From assembly GCA_900544345.1 (NCBI GenBank), contig UQUR01000003.1, forward strand, positions 124,001-188,000: DNA of 64,000 bases, read 5' to 3'. The position numbers were made by a program, and so were the translations under genes. This stretch comes from an uncultured Sutterella sp. Its GTDB lineage: Bacteria; Pseudomonadota; Gammaproteobacteria; Burkholderiales; Burkholderiaceae_F. Under the pieces are notes generated by a model. That model searched no databases and had not been told where the DNA came from. It saw only the letters and a program-made list of their open reading frames with translations. Shown one piece after another: positions 34,548 through 43,319 of the stretch (positions within the stretch are counted from its first letter, which is position 1; the number at the start of each line of letters is the position of its first letter).

Positions 34548-36578
34548 ATGTCAGTAACAACTCCTTTTGTCAGTGTAGTGTTGGACGTTCCTTCGCTTCC
34601 GGCTTTAACCTACCGAGTACCCGAAGGTATGGTTGCCCGGATTGGAGATCGCTGCCTTGTGCCTCTAGGTCGACGCCAAGAGGTAGGCATTGTTGTTGCC
34701 TTGCATAATCAGACTGATATTGCAGAAAATAAACAAAAGTCTTTGATTCATCTTTTCAGCGAAACTGCTCCTTTGAGTGATATATGGTTAAAGCTCACTA
34801 AATTTGCTTCGGATTATTATCAACACGGTTGGGGTGAGGTAGCGATTGCTTCTTTGCCCACTTTTTTCCGAAGCAAACCAGGTCCGAGATACCAGCAATC
34901 TTTAGATCGGTTGAGAAAACCCTATAAAGTAAAAGAAACAGAACAAAAGAATGTCTGGCTTAAGCTCAATGATGAGCAACGAAGAGCTGTTGAGGGGCTC
35001 GACAAAGCGAAAGGCTTTTCTCCTTTTGTTCTTCACGGTGTAACAGGTAGCGGCAAAACTGAGGTGTATCTAAAAATGATGGATAATCTTTTTATTCGTC
35101 AGCCTCAGGCACAAGTGCTTTTCCTAGTGCCAGAGATCAATCTGACTCCTCAGCTTGAAGAAAGGATTAGAAGCCACTTTCCGGATAGGACTGTTGCATC
35201 ATTGCATTCTGGGTTGGCAAACGGAGAGCGTGCTAGAGCTTGGTTGGCCGGACATGAAAAGCGTATCCAGATTTTAATCGGCACACGAATGGCGATATTT
35301 GCTGACTTACCGAACCTTGCGATGATTGTGGTTGATGAAGAGCATGACCTATCATACAAGGCGGGAGATGGTATTCGGTATTCAGCTAGAGATCTGGCAG
35401 TAAAATTGGCTCAGCTTCAACAAATTCCCGTTGTTCTGGGATCAGCTACGCCTTCGTTGGAAACTTGGAGCCAGGTGAAAAGAGGATACTATAGCTTACT
35501 CACTTTAACTAAAAGAGCGGTGCCTGGAGCGGTCCTCCCTAGTCTGACAGTGGTTAACCCAAAAGATAAAAAGTTAATAAAAGGACTGACTCCGGAAGTT
35601 ATTGATGCCATCAGTGAAACCTTAGAGAAAAAAGAGCAGGTGATTATCTTTCTCAATCGACGAGGATATGCTCCTGTTTTAACCTGTTCGAGTTGTGGTT
35701 GGCTCTCAAAATGTCCTCATTGTTCAACCTATGCTGTGTACCATAAGTTTCACGGGAAACTTATTTGCCATCACTGTGGTTGGTCTACGCCTGTTTATTC
35801 GCGATGCCCAGACTGCGGTAATGTAGATTTAATTCCGTTGGGGGCCGGTACTCAGCGCATAGAAGAAACACTGGGGCAATTATGGCCTCAGGCAAGGATC
35901 TTACGAATCGATCGTGATACAACACAGCGAAAAAATGCAGCTAAAGAAGCTTTTGAAGCGGTTCATAGTGGTGAAGTTGATATATTAGTTGGCACACAGA
36001 TGGTAGCAAAAGGGCATGACTTCCAAAATGTTTCGCTCGTTGTTGTCCTCAACATAGACACACAACTTGTCAGTGCTAATCCGCGTAGTGAGGAGAGAGC
36101 ATTCGCTAATTTAATGCAGGTTGCGGGTCGCGCTGGAAGGTTTGGATTGCCAGCAAGGATAATTGTTCAAAGCCGATTTGGTGATAGGGAGATCTTTACT
36201 GCGTTGGCAGAACAAAATTACAATCGTTTTGCTGATTATCTGTTACAGGTCAGACAAGCGGAAAATAGTGTCCCCTTTGTTTGTCAGGCACTACTAATGG
36301 CTGACGATACAAATATCAATAGAGCACTTGAATTTTTGACTTCAGCAATGAAAATGGGTTTGCAACTACTTGATTCAGAAGATAATCATTCGGTGGTGAT
36401 TTACGATCCCATTCCGATGGCACTTATGAAAGTAGCAGACAAGGAACGTGCTCAGCTACTTGTCGAGGCAGCTTCTCGTCAAATTATGGGACGATTTTTA
36501 CGTCAGTGGTATCAAAAGCTTTGCTCCATGCCAGGTTCTGTGCATTGGACTATGGATGTTGATCCGATGGATGTTTAA
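34548..36578 (+). CDS. priA: Primosomal replication protein N' (PriA helicase)
   Basis: The 676-residue 3'-5' helicase restarts replication at stalled forks. The N-terminal DNA-binding domain (residues 1-105) is followed by Walker A GVTGSGKTEVY near residue 165, VVDEEHD (Walker B) and a zinc-binding insert with paired Cys motifs (CSSCGWLSKCPHC, CHHCGW, CPDCGN). The C-terminal helicase part includes GTQMVAKGHDF and MQVAGRAGR. Size and domains are somewhat short of E. coli (732) but complete. The DnaA boxes upstream are a notable context. Confidence 0.96.
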   Translation: MSVTTPFVSVVLDVPSLPALTYRVPEGMVARIGDRCLVPLGRRQEVGIVVALHNQTDIAENKQKSLIHLFSETAPLSDIWLKLTKFASDYYQHGWGEVAIASLPTFFRSKPGPRYQQSLDRLRKPYKVKETEQKNVWLKLNDEQRRAVEGLDKAKGFSPFVLHGVTGSGKTEVYLKMMDNLFIRQPQAQVLFLVPEINLTPQLEERIRSHFPDRTVASLHSGLANGERARAWLAGHEKRIQILIGTRMAIFADLPNLAMIVVDEEHDLSYKAGDGIRYSARDLAVKLAQLQQIPVVLGSATPSLETWSQVKRGYYSLLTLTKRAVPGAVLPSLTVVNPKDKKLIKGLTPEVIDAISETLEKKEQVIIFLNRRGYAPVLTCSSCGWLSKCPHCSTYAVYHKFHGKLICHHCGWSTPVYSRCPDCGNVDLIPLGAGTQRIEETLGQLWPQARILRIDRDTTQRKNAAKEAFEAVHSGEVDILVGTQMVAKGHDFQNVSLVVVLNIDTQLVSANPRSEERAFANLMQVAGRAGRFGLPARIIVQSRFGDREIFTALAEQNYNRFADYLLQVRQAENSVPFVCQALLMADDTNINRALEFLTSAMKMGLQLLDSEDNHSVVIYDPIPMALMKVADKERAQLLVEAASRQIMGRFLRQWYQKLCSMPGSVHWTMDVDPMDV

Positions 36579-36670
36579 GTCCCAGATAATATCTGACTTT
36601 ATTACATAGCTAACTATTGGTTTTGAAATACTTCTTAACCTAAAACATAATAGTTTTAAAAAAAGTTCTT

Positions 36671-36676
36671 TATAAT
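36671..36676 (+). promoter_or_regulatory. -10 element of the tRNA-Arg gene
   Basis: A perfect TATAAT lies 11 nt before the tRNA 5' end; a convincing -35 is not visible. Confidence 0.5.
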
Positions 36677-36687
36677 CGTCAGTCCTT

Positions 36688-36762
36688 GCCTCCGTGGTGA
36701 AGTGGATATCATGCGACCCTCCGAAGGTCGCGTCACAGGTTCGATTCCTGTCGGAGGTACCA
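36688..36762 (+). tRNA. tRNA-Arg (anticodon CCG)
   Basis: A cloverleaf folds by hand. Acceptor GCCTCCG pairs with CGGAGGT (one G-U). The D arm is GTGA/TCAT, and the anticodon stem CGACC/GGTCG has loop CTCCGAA, giving anticodon CCG. The T arm is ACAGG/CCTGT with loop TTCGATT, and the discriminator is A. The CCA end is encoded (36760-36762). It decodes CGG. Confidence 0.95.
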
Positions 36763-36786
36763 CCCAATCAATTCGGCACAAAGACC

Positions 36787-37194
36787 ATGCTGGTCCCTAT
36801 AGATATCGCATATCATCGTCAGTCTAAACAGTTGGAACTCATCTACGAAAACGCAAAAAGTTTTTTGTTGTCAGCAGAGTTTTTACGGGTAATGAGTCCA
36901 TCAGCTGAAGTTCGGGGTCATACACCTGATCAAGCTCAATTACCAGTGGGGAAGCGGGATGTTTCTATTGTAGGGATTGAACCAGTAGGTCTTTATGCAT
37001 TGAAAATAATTTTTTCGGATGGTCATGATTCCGGTTTGTATGATTGGAATTATTTATACCAATTAGCTACAGGCAAAGATAATCTTTGGCAAGAATATCT
37101 GAAGCATTTGCAGGAGCTTGGAGCTAGCCGTGATCCCGATGATCCGCGAAATGAATCTTTTAAACCGCAAAATAGAAAAACTTGCCACCATTGA
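36787..37194 (+). CDS. DUF971 family protein
   Basis: This encodes a 135-residue protein of the DUF971 family (gamma-butyrobetaine hydroxylase-like N-terminal fold). It has LRVMSPSAEVRGHTPDQ, ISIVGIEPVGLYALKIIF-type and HDSGLYDWNYLYQLA segments. The frame is open back into the tRNA; ATG 36787 gives the family N-terminus. It is one base from ubiE (TGA-T-ATG), an association common in Burkholderiales. Its function is not established; some relatives are linked to iron-sulfur or quinone metabolism. Confidence 0.88.
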   Translation: MLVPIDIAYHRQSKQLELIYENAKSFLLSAEFLRVMSPSAEVRGHTPDQAQLPVGKRDVSIVGIEPVGLYALKIIFSDGHDSGLYDWNYLYQLATGKDNLWQEYLKHLQELGASRDPDDPRNESFKPQNRKTCHH

Positions 37195-37195
37195 T

Positions 37196-37951
37196 ATGCA
37201 GCAGGATAACCGTAAACATGAAACCGATTTTGGTTTCAAGCGCGTCGCTGAGGAAGATAAGGCCAGACAGGTCAGGGAAGTGTTTGACTCTGTTGCGCCC
37301 AAATATGATTTGATGAATGACGTGCTTTCATTTGGCATGCATCGCCTCTGGAAAAAATATGCCATATATAAAGCTGATGTTGCCCGCGGAATGAAAGTGT
37401 TAGATTTGGCTGCTGGAACAGCAGACTTGTCACTTCAATTTGCTAAAAAAGTTGGGCGTGATGGTGAGGTCTGGCCGACAGATATCAATCGCTCGATGCT
37501 CTCTATTGGTGCTCGACGTATGCGTGAGGCAGGCTTTAACATGCCTGTTGTGCAGTGTGACTGTGAAAATCTCCCCTTTGCGGACGATACATTTCACGTA
37601 GTGATGGTGAGTTTCGGACTGCGAAATATGACTCACAAGGATAGGGCTCTCAGTGAAATGTGCCGAGTTTGCCGCCCGGGCGGTAAAGTGATGGTTTTGG
37701 AGTTTTCAAAAATCAATAGGCTCTTAGCGCCGTTTTATGATTTTTATTCATTTCATTTAATGCCCTGGCTTGGTGGAAAAATTTCTGGCGATAGTGAAAG
37801 TTATCGTTATTTGCCAGAGTCTATTCGTATGCATCCGAGTCAGCCGGTATTGGCTGAGATGATGCGTAACTCGGGGCTGACTGATGTTCATTGGCATAAT
37901 TTGACCTTTGGGGTCTGTGCTTTACACATCGGTCAAAAACCTTTGAAATAA
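37196..37951 (+). CDS. ubiE: Demethylmenaquinone/ubiquinone C-methyltransferase UbiE (MenG)
   Basis: The 251-residue SAM methyltransferase acts in the last step of menaquinone synthesis and, where present, in ubiquinone synthesis. VFDSVAPKYDLMNDVLSFGMHRLWK, the SAM motif VLDLAAGTADL and the FGLRNMTHKDRAL block are signatures. The start ATG 37196 immediately follows the DUF971 stop; an upstream in-frame ATG at 37118 would overlap that gene. With menA at 3.7 kb, methylation of demethylmenaquinone is the likely job here. Confidence 0.95.
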   Translation: MQQDNRKHETDFGFKRVAEEDKARQVREVFDSVAPKYDLMNDVLSFGMHRLWKKYAIYKADVARGMKVLDLAAGTADLSLQFAKKVGRDGEVWPTDINRSMLSIGARRMREAGFNMPVVQCDCENLPFADDTFHVVMVSFGLRNMTHKDRALSEMCRVCRPGGKVMVLEFSKINRLLAPFYDFYSFHLMPWLGGKISGDSESYRYLPESIRMHPSQPVLAEMMRNSGLTDVHWHNLTFGVCALHIGQKPLK

Positions 37952-38019
37952 TTAACAGTAAAAGATTTTCCCTCTTAATCCGAAGAGGTTATCAATTCGG
38001 GAACTTTGGAGTTTATCCT

Positions 38020-38991
38020 ATGAAAAAATGGATTGCGATTTTGGCAATTGGTTTGACAATGATGTCTTTGTCGGTATCGGCTGATGCGGCAAGACGTTTC
38101 GGCGGCGGCATGAGTTTCGGCCGTTCTGCTCCGACTCTGCAGCATAAGGCTACACCGGCTCCGGCCACAGGTTTACATCAGCAAAAGGCCAATCCCTCTC
38201 AGCAGCAGCGTCAGCAACAAGCCGCTCCCAGTCAGCAGCCTCGTACCCCTCAGGCGGTTCCCAGCCCCATGCGCGGTATGTTGATGGGTTTGGCCGCTGC
38301 TTTGGGCATTACGGCTTTAGCTCATGTTTTGGGTTTGGGTGAAGGTTTTGCTCAGTTCCTGATGGTTGCTTTGATGGCATTGGCAGCCTTCTATATTGTG
38401 CGTTTGCTTTTAGGATTGTTCCTCGTGAAACGTCGTCCTGCCGGGATGCCCGGCGGTCAAAATTCTGATGACCGTCAGGACACTATGCGGACAAGCTACG
38501 ACTATGCTCAGCCCCAACAGACTCAAACCACACAAACGGCTTTCAGCTCTGCTTCTCCGATGGCAGGCAGTGTTTTGGATGAACTGAATAATCCGAGCTC
38601 GGCCAAAAAGGTTGATTTACCGGCCGATTTCGATGTGGAAGGCTTTTTGAAGGTTGCAGAAGATAATTTTGCTTTGATGCAAAAGGCTTGGGATACGGGT
38701 AATGTCACTTCTATTTCGGATTTCACCAGTGATGAAGTTTTCCGTACCGTTACACATCAGCTGCGCGAGCGCGGCGCTCAAAACTACGAAACGGAAATTG
38801 TGACTTTGAAATCCGATTTCAGAGGCATCGTTCGTGAAGGCGATGAGTATTTGGCGGGCGTTCATTTCGACGGTACGCTCAATGTCAGCGGAGAAGCCGA
38901 ACGGGTTGATGAAACCTGGATTTTGGTTAAACCTGTCAATGGCAATTCCGGCTGGCTTTTAGCCGGTATCCATCAGGACTCACCCCAATAA
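38020..38991 (+). CDS. Tim44-like domain membrane protein
   Basis: The 323-residue product has a signal peptide or first membrane segment (residues 5-23, cleavage near ADAA), then a Gln/Pro/Ala-rich linker (about 40-85). A Gly/Ala/Leu hydrophobic pair follows (about 86-135), and a C-terminal Tim44-like domain (about 200-320) contains DFDVEGFLKVAEDNF and FTSDEVFRTVTHQL. Tim44-like proteins next to ubiE are typical for Burkholderiales; their role is unknown. A small 6-bp hairpin lies in the gap after ubiE, and GGAG precedes the ATG. Confidence 0.85.
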   Translation: MKKWIAILAIGLTMMSLSVSADAARRFGGGMSFGRSAPTLQHKATPAPATGLHQQKANPSQQQRQQQAAPSQQPRTPQAVPSPMRGMLMGLAAALGITALAHVLGLGEGFAQFLMVALMALAAFYIVRLLLGLFLVKRRPAGMPGGQNSDDRQDTMRTSYDYAQPQQTQTTQTAFSSASPMAGSVLDELNNPSSAKKVDLPADFDVEGFLKVAEDNFALMQKAWDTGNVTSISDFTSDEVFRTVTHQLRERGAQNYETEIVTLKSDFRGIVREGDEYLAGVHFDGTLNVSGEAERVDETWILVKPVNGNSGWLLAGIHQDSPQ

Positions 38992-39010
38992 ATTGAATTC
39001 GCCGCAAAAC

Positions 39011-39042
39011 AAGGGTCGCGTTAAAAGTGCGGCCCTTTTTGT
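39011..39042 (+). terminator. Terminator after the Tim44-like gene
   Basis: A 9-bp stem with one G-U pair (39011-39019 with 39029-39037), a 9-nt loop and a T5 run. Confidence 0.8.
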
Positions 39043-39126
39043 TTCAGGCCATTTCTGTCTCTAAGTCAGCTGAATGAATCGGGTAGAATACGATCAACTG
39101 ACGTATATCCACAGTTAAGTCGTCTT

Positions 39127-40485
39127 ATGAATATTGTTATCCTTGCCGCCGGCATGGGTAAGCGGATGCGCTCGCGCTTGCCTAAGGTGCTTCAACCTAT
39201 TGCCGATAAGCCTATGCTTGAGCACGTCATTGAAAAAGCTCGTCTTTTAGGATCTGATCATCGCTTGATCGTTGTTGTCGGTCATGGTGCTGAAGCGGTT
39301 AAGTCCTATTTCGAAAGAGATAAGACAATTACTTTCGCTTTGCAGGCCGAGCAATTGGGAACCGGTCATGCTTTACTTCAGGCGTTGCCATATTGCGATA
39401 AGGATAAACCCACGTTAGTGCTTTTGGGAGATGTGCCGTTAATTTGCCCAGAAACCCTAAAAAAATTAATTAAGGCTGCTGGAGATGATGTGGGGCTTTT
39501 GACTGTTTGCTTGGAAAATCCTAAAGGCTACGGTCGCATCGTGCGTGAGAAAGGTCAGGTTTGTGCCATTGTGGAAGAAAAGGACGCAACTGAAGCTCAG
39601 CGAAAGATCAAGGAAGTTAATACCGGTATTATGGTTTTGCCAACACGTTATTTAGACTCTTGGTTAAACGATTTAGGTAATCAGAATGCCCAGGGAGAAT
39701 ACTATTTGACTGATGTGATTGCCAGGGCCGTATCGGAAGGAATTGCTGTAAATTCCGCACTTGCCGAAAGTGAAACAGAAGTTCAGGGTGTAAATAATAA
39801 AGTTCAGTTGGCTGCACTGGAACGGGCTTATCAGACAGAGAAAGCTTTGCAGCTGATGAATGACGGAGTGACCGTTATTGATCCGGCAAGAATTGATATT
39901 CGGGGTGAGCTCATTTGCGGCAAAGATGTCACGATTGATGTCGGATGTATTTTCAGCGGCAAAGTCATCTTAGGTGACGGCGTGAGAGTCGGTGCTTATT
40001 GCGTACTCAAGGATGTTGAAATTGGCAATGAGACTGAAGTTTTGCCGTTCTGCCACTTCGATGGAGCTCGTGTGGGTGAAAATGCCCGTTTAGGTCCGTA
40101 CAGCCGTTTGCGTCCCGGCACGACCTTGGCAGATCAAACCCATATTGGTAATTTCGTTGAAATTAAAAAATCTGTTATCGGTTTAGGCAGTAAAGTCAAT
40201 CACCTCTCTTACATCGGCGATACGGATATGGGAGCTCGGGTTAACATCGGTGCGGGAACCATAACCTGTAATTACGACGGTGTGAATAAGTTCAGAACCA
40301 CCATTATGGATGATGCTTTTATCGGTTCAGATACCCAGCTTGTGGCTCCGGTCACCGTGGGTCAGGGCGCAACCCTTGGTGCGGGTACAACACTGACGAA
40401 AAATGCTCCGGACGGTGAATTGACTTTAGCTAGAGCACGCCAGGTAACGATTAAAGGTTGGAAACGTCCAACGAAAAAAGAATAA
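39127..40485 (+). CDS. glmU: Bifunctional GlmU (GlcN-1-P acetyltransferase / UDP-GlcNAc pyrophosphorylase)
   Basis: The 452-residue enzyme makes UDP-N-acetylglucosamine for peptidoglycan and LPS. The N-terminal uridylyltransferase domain shows LAAGMGKRMRSRLPKVLQ (residues 6-23) and LGDVPLI. The C-terminal left-handed beta-helix has hexapeptide repeats with RLRPGTTLADQTHIGNFVE and the catalytic His region SKVNHLSYIGD. It ends just before glmS (11 bp), so the two hexosamine enzymes are co-transcribed. Confidence 0.97.
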   Translation: MNIVILAAGMGKRMRSRLPKVLQPIADKPMLEHVIEKARLLGSDHRLIVVVGHGAEAVKSYFERDKTITFALQAEQLGTGHALLQALPYCDKDKPTLVLLGDVPLICPETLKKLIKAAGDDVGLLTVCLENPKGYGRIVREKGQVCAIVEEKDATEAQRKIKEVNTGIMVLPTRYLDSWLNDLGNQNAQGEYYLTDVIARAVSEGIAVNSALAESETEVQGVNNKVQLAALERAYQTEKALQLMNDGVTVIDPARIDIRGELICGKDVTIDVGCIFSGKVILGDGVRVGAYCVLKDVEIGNETEVLPFCHFDGARVGENARLGPYSRLRPGTTLADQTHIGNFVEIKKSVIGLGSKVNHLSYIGDTDMGARVNIGAGTITCNYDGVNKFRTTIMDDAFIGSDTQLVAPVTVGQGATLGAGTTLTKNAPDGELTLARARQVTIKGWKRPTKKE

Positions 40486-40496
40486 AGGATTTAATT

Positions 40497-42323
40497 ATGT
40501 GCGGTATTGTTGCGGCAACCTCTAAACATCGAAACATTGTTCCGCTTCTGGTTCAAGGCTTAAAGCGCTTGGAATATCGCGGCTATGACAGCTGCGGCGT
40601 AGCTGTTTGGGATCAGGGGCTAAAGCGTGTCAGAAGTGTCTCTCGGGTCTCGGAACTATCCGATCAGATTGAAAAAGAGGGTCTGAAGGGTTTTATGGGC
40701 ATCGCCCATACTCGTTGGGCCACACACGGAGAACCCGTTGTCTGTAATGCTCATCCGCACTTTGCAGGTGACCAGATCGCCCTGATTCACAACGGCATCA
40801 TTGAAAATTACGAAGAAATTCGTGAAGAGCTCAAGGCAAAGGGTATTCAGTTTGCCAGTCAGACTGACTCGGAAGTTTTGGCTCATTTGGTACGTGATTG
40901 CTACAAAGGTGATTTGCTCAAGGCGGTTGAAGAGGCTCTCAATCGAGTACGAGGTGCTTATGCAATTGCTGTTTTCTGCAAAGAAGATCCTCATCGTATA
41001 GTGGTAGCTCGCCAAGGCTCACCTTTGGTTTTAGGTATTGGAGATGGGGAAATGTTTGCTGCCTCTGATACGATGGCTTTGGCAGGAGAGACCAATCGCT
41101 TCATTTACTTAGAAGATGGAGATGTTGCTGATTTGAGGCAAGACTCTTATGCCATTTATTCTCATCAAGGTCAAAGATTTTTGCCGGTTGAGCGTGAGGT
41201 TCGTCAGGTAGAGGCCTTCAGTAATGCTGTGGAACTTGGGCCTTATCGTCATTACATGCAAAAGGAAATTTTTGAGCAACCTCGAGCGATTGCCGACACA
41301 CTAGAAGCGGTGGGAGAGGTTAAGGCTTCACTTTTCGGTGAACAAGCACAGGAAGTGTTTGAAAATGTTGAGCGCGTGCTCATGATTGCCTGCGGGACAA
41401 GCTACTATGCAGCGCTGACTTCTAAGTATTGGTTAGAGGCTATTGCTGGAATACCGTGTGATGTTGAGATTGCTAGCGAATACCGATATCGTAAAAGTGT
41501 TCCCAATCCAAACACATTGGTTGTGACTATCTCCCAGTCAGGTGAGACAGCCGATACGTTGGCGGCACTTAAGCATGCCCGAGAGCTTGGCATGACAAAA
41601 ACGCTGACGATCTGCAACGTTGCCACGAGTGCCATGGTTCGCGAAAGCCTGCTGCGTTTTATTACTCGGGCCGGTGTGGAAATCGGCGTGGCCTCCACAA
41701 AGGCTTTTACCACGCAGCTCACGGCGCTTTTCCTTTTGACGCTCAGTTTGGCAAAGGTGAAGGGGCGTTTAGAGCCTAAAGATGAGGCGGAGTATATGCG
41801 GCTATTGCGCCACGTTCCCAAAGCAGTCAGCGCAGTTTTGGCTCTTGAGCCTCAGGTTATAGCATGGGCTGAGCGTTTTGCAAGCAAACAGCATGCGTTG
41901 TTCTTAGGTCGCGGAATTCACTATCCGATCGCATTGGAAGGTGCACTCAAACTAAAAGAAATCTCTTATATCCATGCAGAAGCATATCCGGCAGGAGAGC
42001 TTAAACATGGACCGCTTGCTTTAGTTGATGAATCTATTCCTGTGGTAACGGTTGCACCTAACGACGAGCTTTTGGAAAAACTCAAGAGCAATATGAAAGA
42101 AGTGGAGGCACGAAAAGGTGAGCTTTATGTGTTTGCCGACTCTGACACTGGGTTGGAATCAAGTGAACACATTCATGTGATTCGTATGCCGGAAAACTAT
42201 GGCCCTCTGTCACCGATTCTTCACGTGATTCCTCTGCAACTTTTGGCCTATCATACAGCGTTTATCCGAGGAAACGATGTTGATAAACCAAGAAATCTGG
42301 CTAAGAGTGTCACAGTTGAATAG
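40497..42323 (+). CDS. glmS: Glutamine-fructose-6-phosphate aminotransferase
   Basis: The 608-residue enzyme forms glucosamine-6-phosphate from fructose-6-phosphate and glutamine, the entry step of hexosamine synthesis. After Met is the catalytic Cys2 (MCGIVAAT). The glutaminase domain has RWATHGEP and HNGIIENY; two SIS domains carry SQSGETADTLAAL and the C-terminal KSVTVE ends the enzyme. AAAGGA is placed before ATG 40497; an earlier in-frame ATG at 40458 lies inside glmU. No ribozyme-like leader is seen. Confidence 0.97.
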   Translation: MCGIVAATSKHRNIVPLLVQGLKRLEYRGYDSCGVAVWDQGLKRVRSVSRVSELSDQIEKEGLKGFMGIAHTRWATHGEPVVCNAHPHFAGDQIALIHNGIIENYEEIREELKAKGIQFASQTDSEVLAHLVRDCYKGDLLKAVEEALNRVRGAYAIAVFCKEDPHRIVVARQGSPLVLGIGDGEMFAASDTMALAGETNRFIYLEDGDVADLRQDSYAIYSHQGQRFLPVEREVRQVEAFSNAVELGPYRHYMQKEIFEQPRAIADTLEAVGEVKASLFGEQAQEVFENVERVLMIACGTSYYAALTSKYWLEAIAGIPCDVEIASEYRYRKSVPNPNTLVVTISQSGETADTLAALKHARELGMTKTLTICNVATSAMVRESLLRFITRAGVEIGVASTKAFTTQLTALFLLTLSLAKVKGRLEPKDEAEYMRLLRHVPKAVSAVLALEPQVIAWAERFASKQHALFLGRGIHYPIALEGALKLKEISYIHAEAYPAGELKHGPLALVDESIPVVTVAPNDELLEKLKSNMKEVEARKGELYVFADSDTGLESSEHIHVIRMPENYGPLSPILHVIPLQLLAYHTAFIRGNDVDKPRNLAKSVTVE

Positions 42324-42356
42324 TACATATTAATATCAACTGACAACGAAACTATT

Positions 42357-42397
42357 AAAAAGCCTCCCGTTCAAGCAATGAAGGGAGGCTTTTTACA
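42357..42397. terminator. Bidirectional terminator between glmS and marC
   Basis: A perfect 12-bp stem (42357-42368 with 42383-42394), a 14-nt loop, A's before and T's after. It serves both convergent genes. Confidence 0.9.
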
Positions 42398-42410
42398 TTA
42401 AGTTTTGATG

Positions 42411-43067
42411 TTACATACCGGTGGCAAAAGCTCTGATACCAGAACCAATAAACTGTACACCAATACAAACCAGTAAAAAACCCATTAATTTACTGATCAC
42501 AATTGTGCCTGAAGGTCCAAGCTTTCGACCGCAGAAATCTGCTGATCGCATGACGGCCCAGCACACTAAGCTACAGAAAATAATAGCTAAAGTCATCATA
42601 AAGAAAGTCGCCACTTGATCTTGCCAATGGGGATATTCAGCGATTTCGGTTGAAAAACCAATAATTACTGCCATCGTTCCCGGACCGGCGATCATGGGCA
42701 TAGCAATGGGAAAGAAGGCGTAGTCTTCGCGGTCTCGTCTGACCAGAGGAGCTTTATTGGGTGAGGGTGTCTGTTGGCTAAAAAGCATTTGATAGCCTAT
42801 AACCGCTACCATAAAGCCACCGGCAATACGCAAAGCCCCGTAGGAAATTCCAAAAAAGGCAAGCAATAAGTTGCCTGCCAATAAACTGACAAACATGATA
42901 ATGGCCGCATAAATTGCAGCCCAACGAGCCTGAGCTTTACGTTGTTCCGGATCCATGCCTTGGGTCAGACTGATAAATAACGGGATCTTCGAAGGAGGAT
43001 TGGTGATGACAAGCAAACTCACAAGCCCAGCCAGAAAGTATTGTAGGTGGAAGATCTCAAGTGACAT
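42411..43067 (-). CDS. MarC family integral membrane protein (second paralogue)
   Basis: The 218-residue protein with six membrane segments has the duplicated motifs VITNPPSKIPLFISLTQ and MPMIAGPGTMAVIIGFS, which place it in the MarC/UPF0056 family. It is clearly diverged from the copy at 22.7 kb. The start is uncertain: ATG 43067 gives the usual family N-terminus, while ATG 43112 would add 15 residues; neither has a good Shine-Dalgarno sequence. It is divergent from the RND operon and shares its upstream region with the operator candidate. Confidence 0.83.
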   Translation of the reverse strand: MSLEIFHLQYFLAGLVSLLVITNPPSKIPLFISLTQGMDPEQRKAQARWAAIYAAIIMFVSLLAGNLLLAFFGISYGALRIAGGFMVAVIGYQMLFSQQTPSPNKAPLVRRDREDYAFFPIAMPMIAGPGTMAVIIGFSTEIAEYPHWQDQVATFFMMTLAIIFCSLVCWAVMRSADFCGRKLGPSGTIVISKLMGFLLVCIGVQFIGSGIRAFATGM

Positions 43068-43241
43068 GATGAAGAAAGCAAGAGTAAAAAAATCTGGGGA
43101 ATTTTTCTCCATTAACAAAAAAAGATCATTAGGTATAAACCCTAATATAAGTTACATCTTGAAATAATTTTTACCTTAAAGAATTTTTAAAAAACCCTAT
43201 TTTCTAGGGAATTTTGAGACAATGAACAAGCTTTCACTTTT

Positions 43242-43263
43242 TGACTGAATGAACGTTCAGTCA
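43242..43263. promoter_or_regulatory. Palindromic operator candidate of the RND operon
   Basis: A 22-bp inverted repeat has 8-bp arms TGACTGAA and TTCAGTCA and, inside it, the offset 10-bp palindrome TGAACGTTCA. It overlaps a TTGACT that could be a -35. Its size and position (57 bp before the pump gene) suit a TetR-family repressor, and one is encoded at the end of the operon. Confidence 0.7.
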
Positions 43264-43319
43264 TTTTTGGTTTTTTGTGTCGGTCATCATCGGCACCGAT
43301 GTTTGGAGAAAGGTAAAAG

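Noticed and set aside
35747..35760. parS-like palindrome GTTTCACGGGAAAC inside priA
   Set aside because: One base off the core, in coding sequence that needs these codons for the helicase zinc region, and 11 kb from parAB. Probably chance, though ChIP could tell.
39106..39114. DnaA-box-like ATATCCACA before glmU
   Set aside because: One mismatch and isolated; not enough to claim DnaA control.
40400..40497. glmS ribozyme upstream of glmS
   Set aside because: Only 11 bp separate glmU and glmS, and the ribozyme is known from Gram-positive lineages; no such structure fits.
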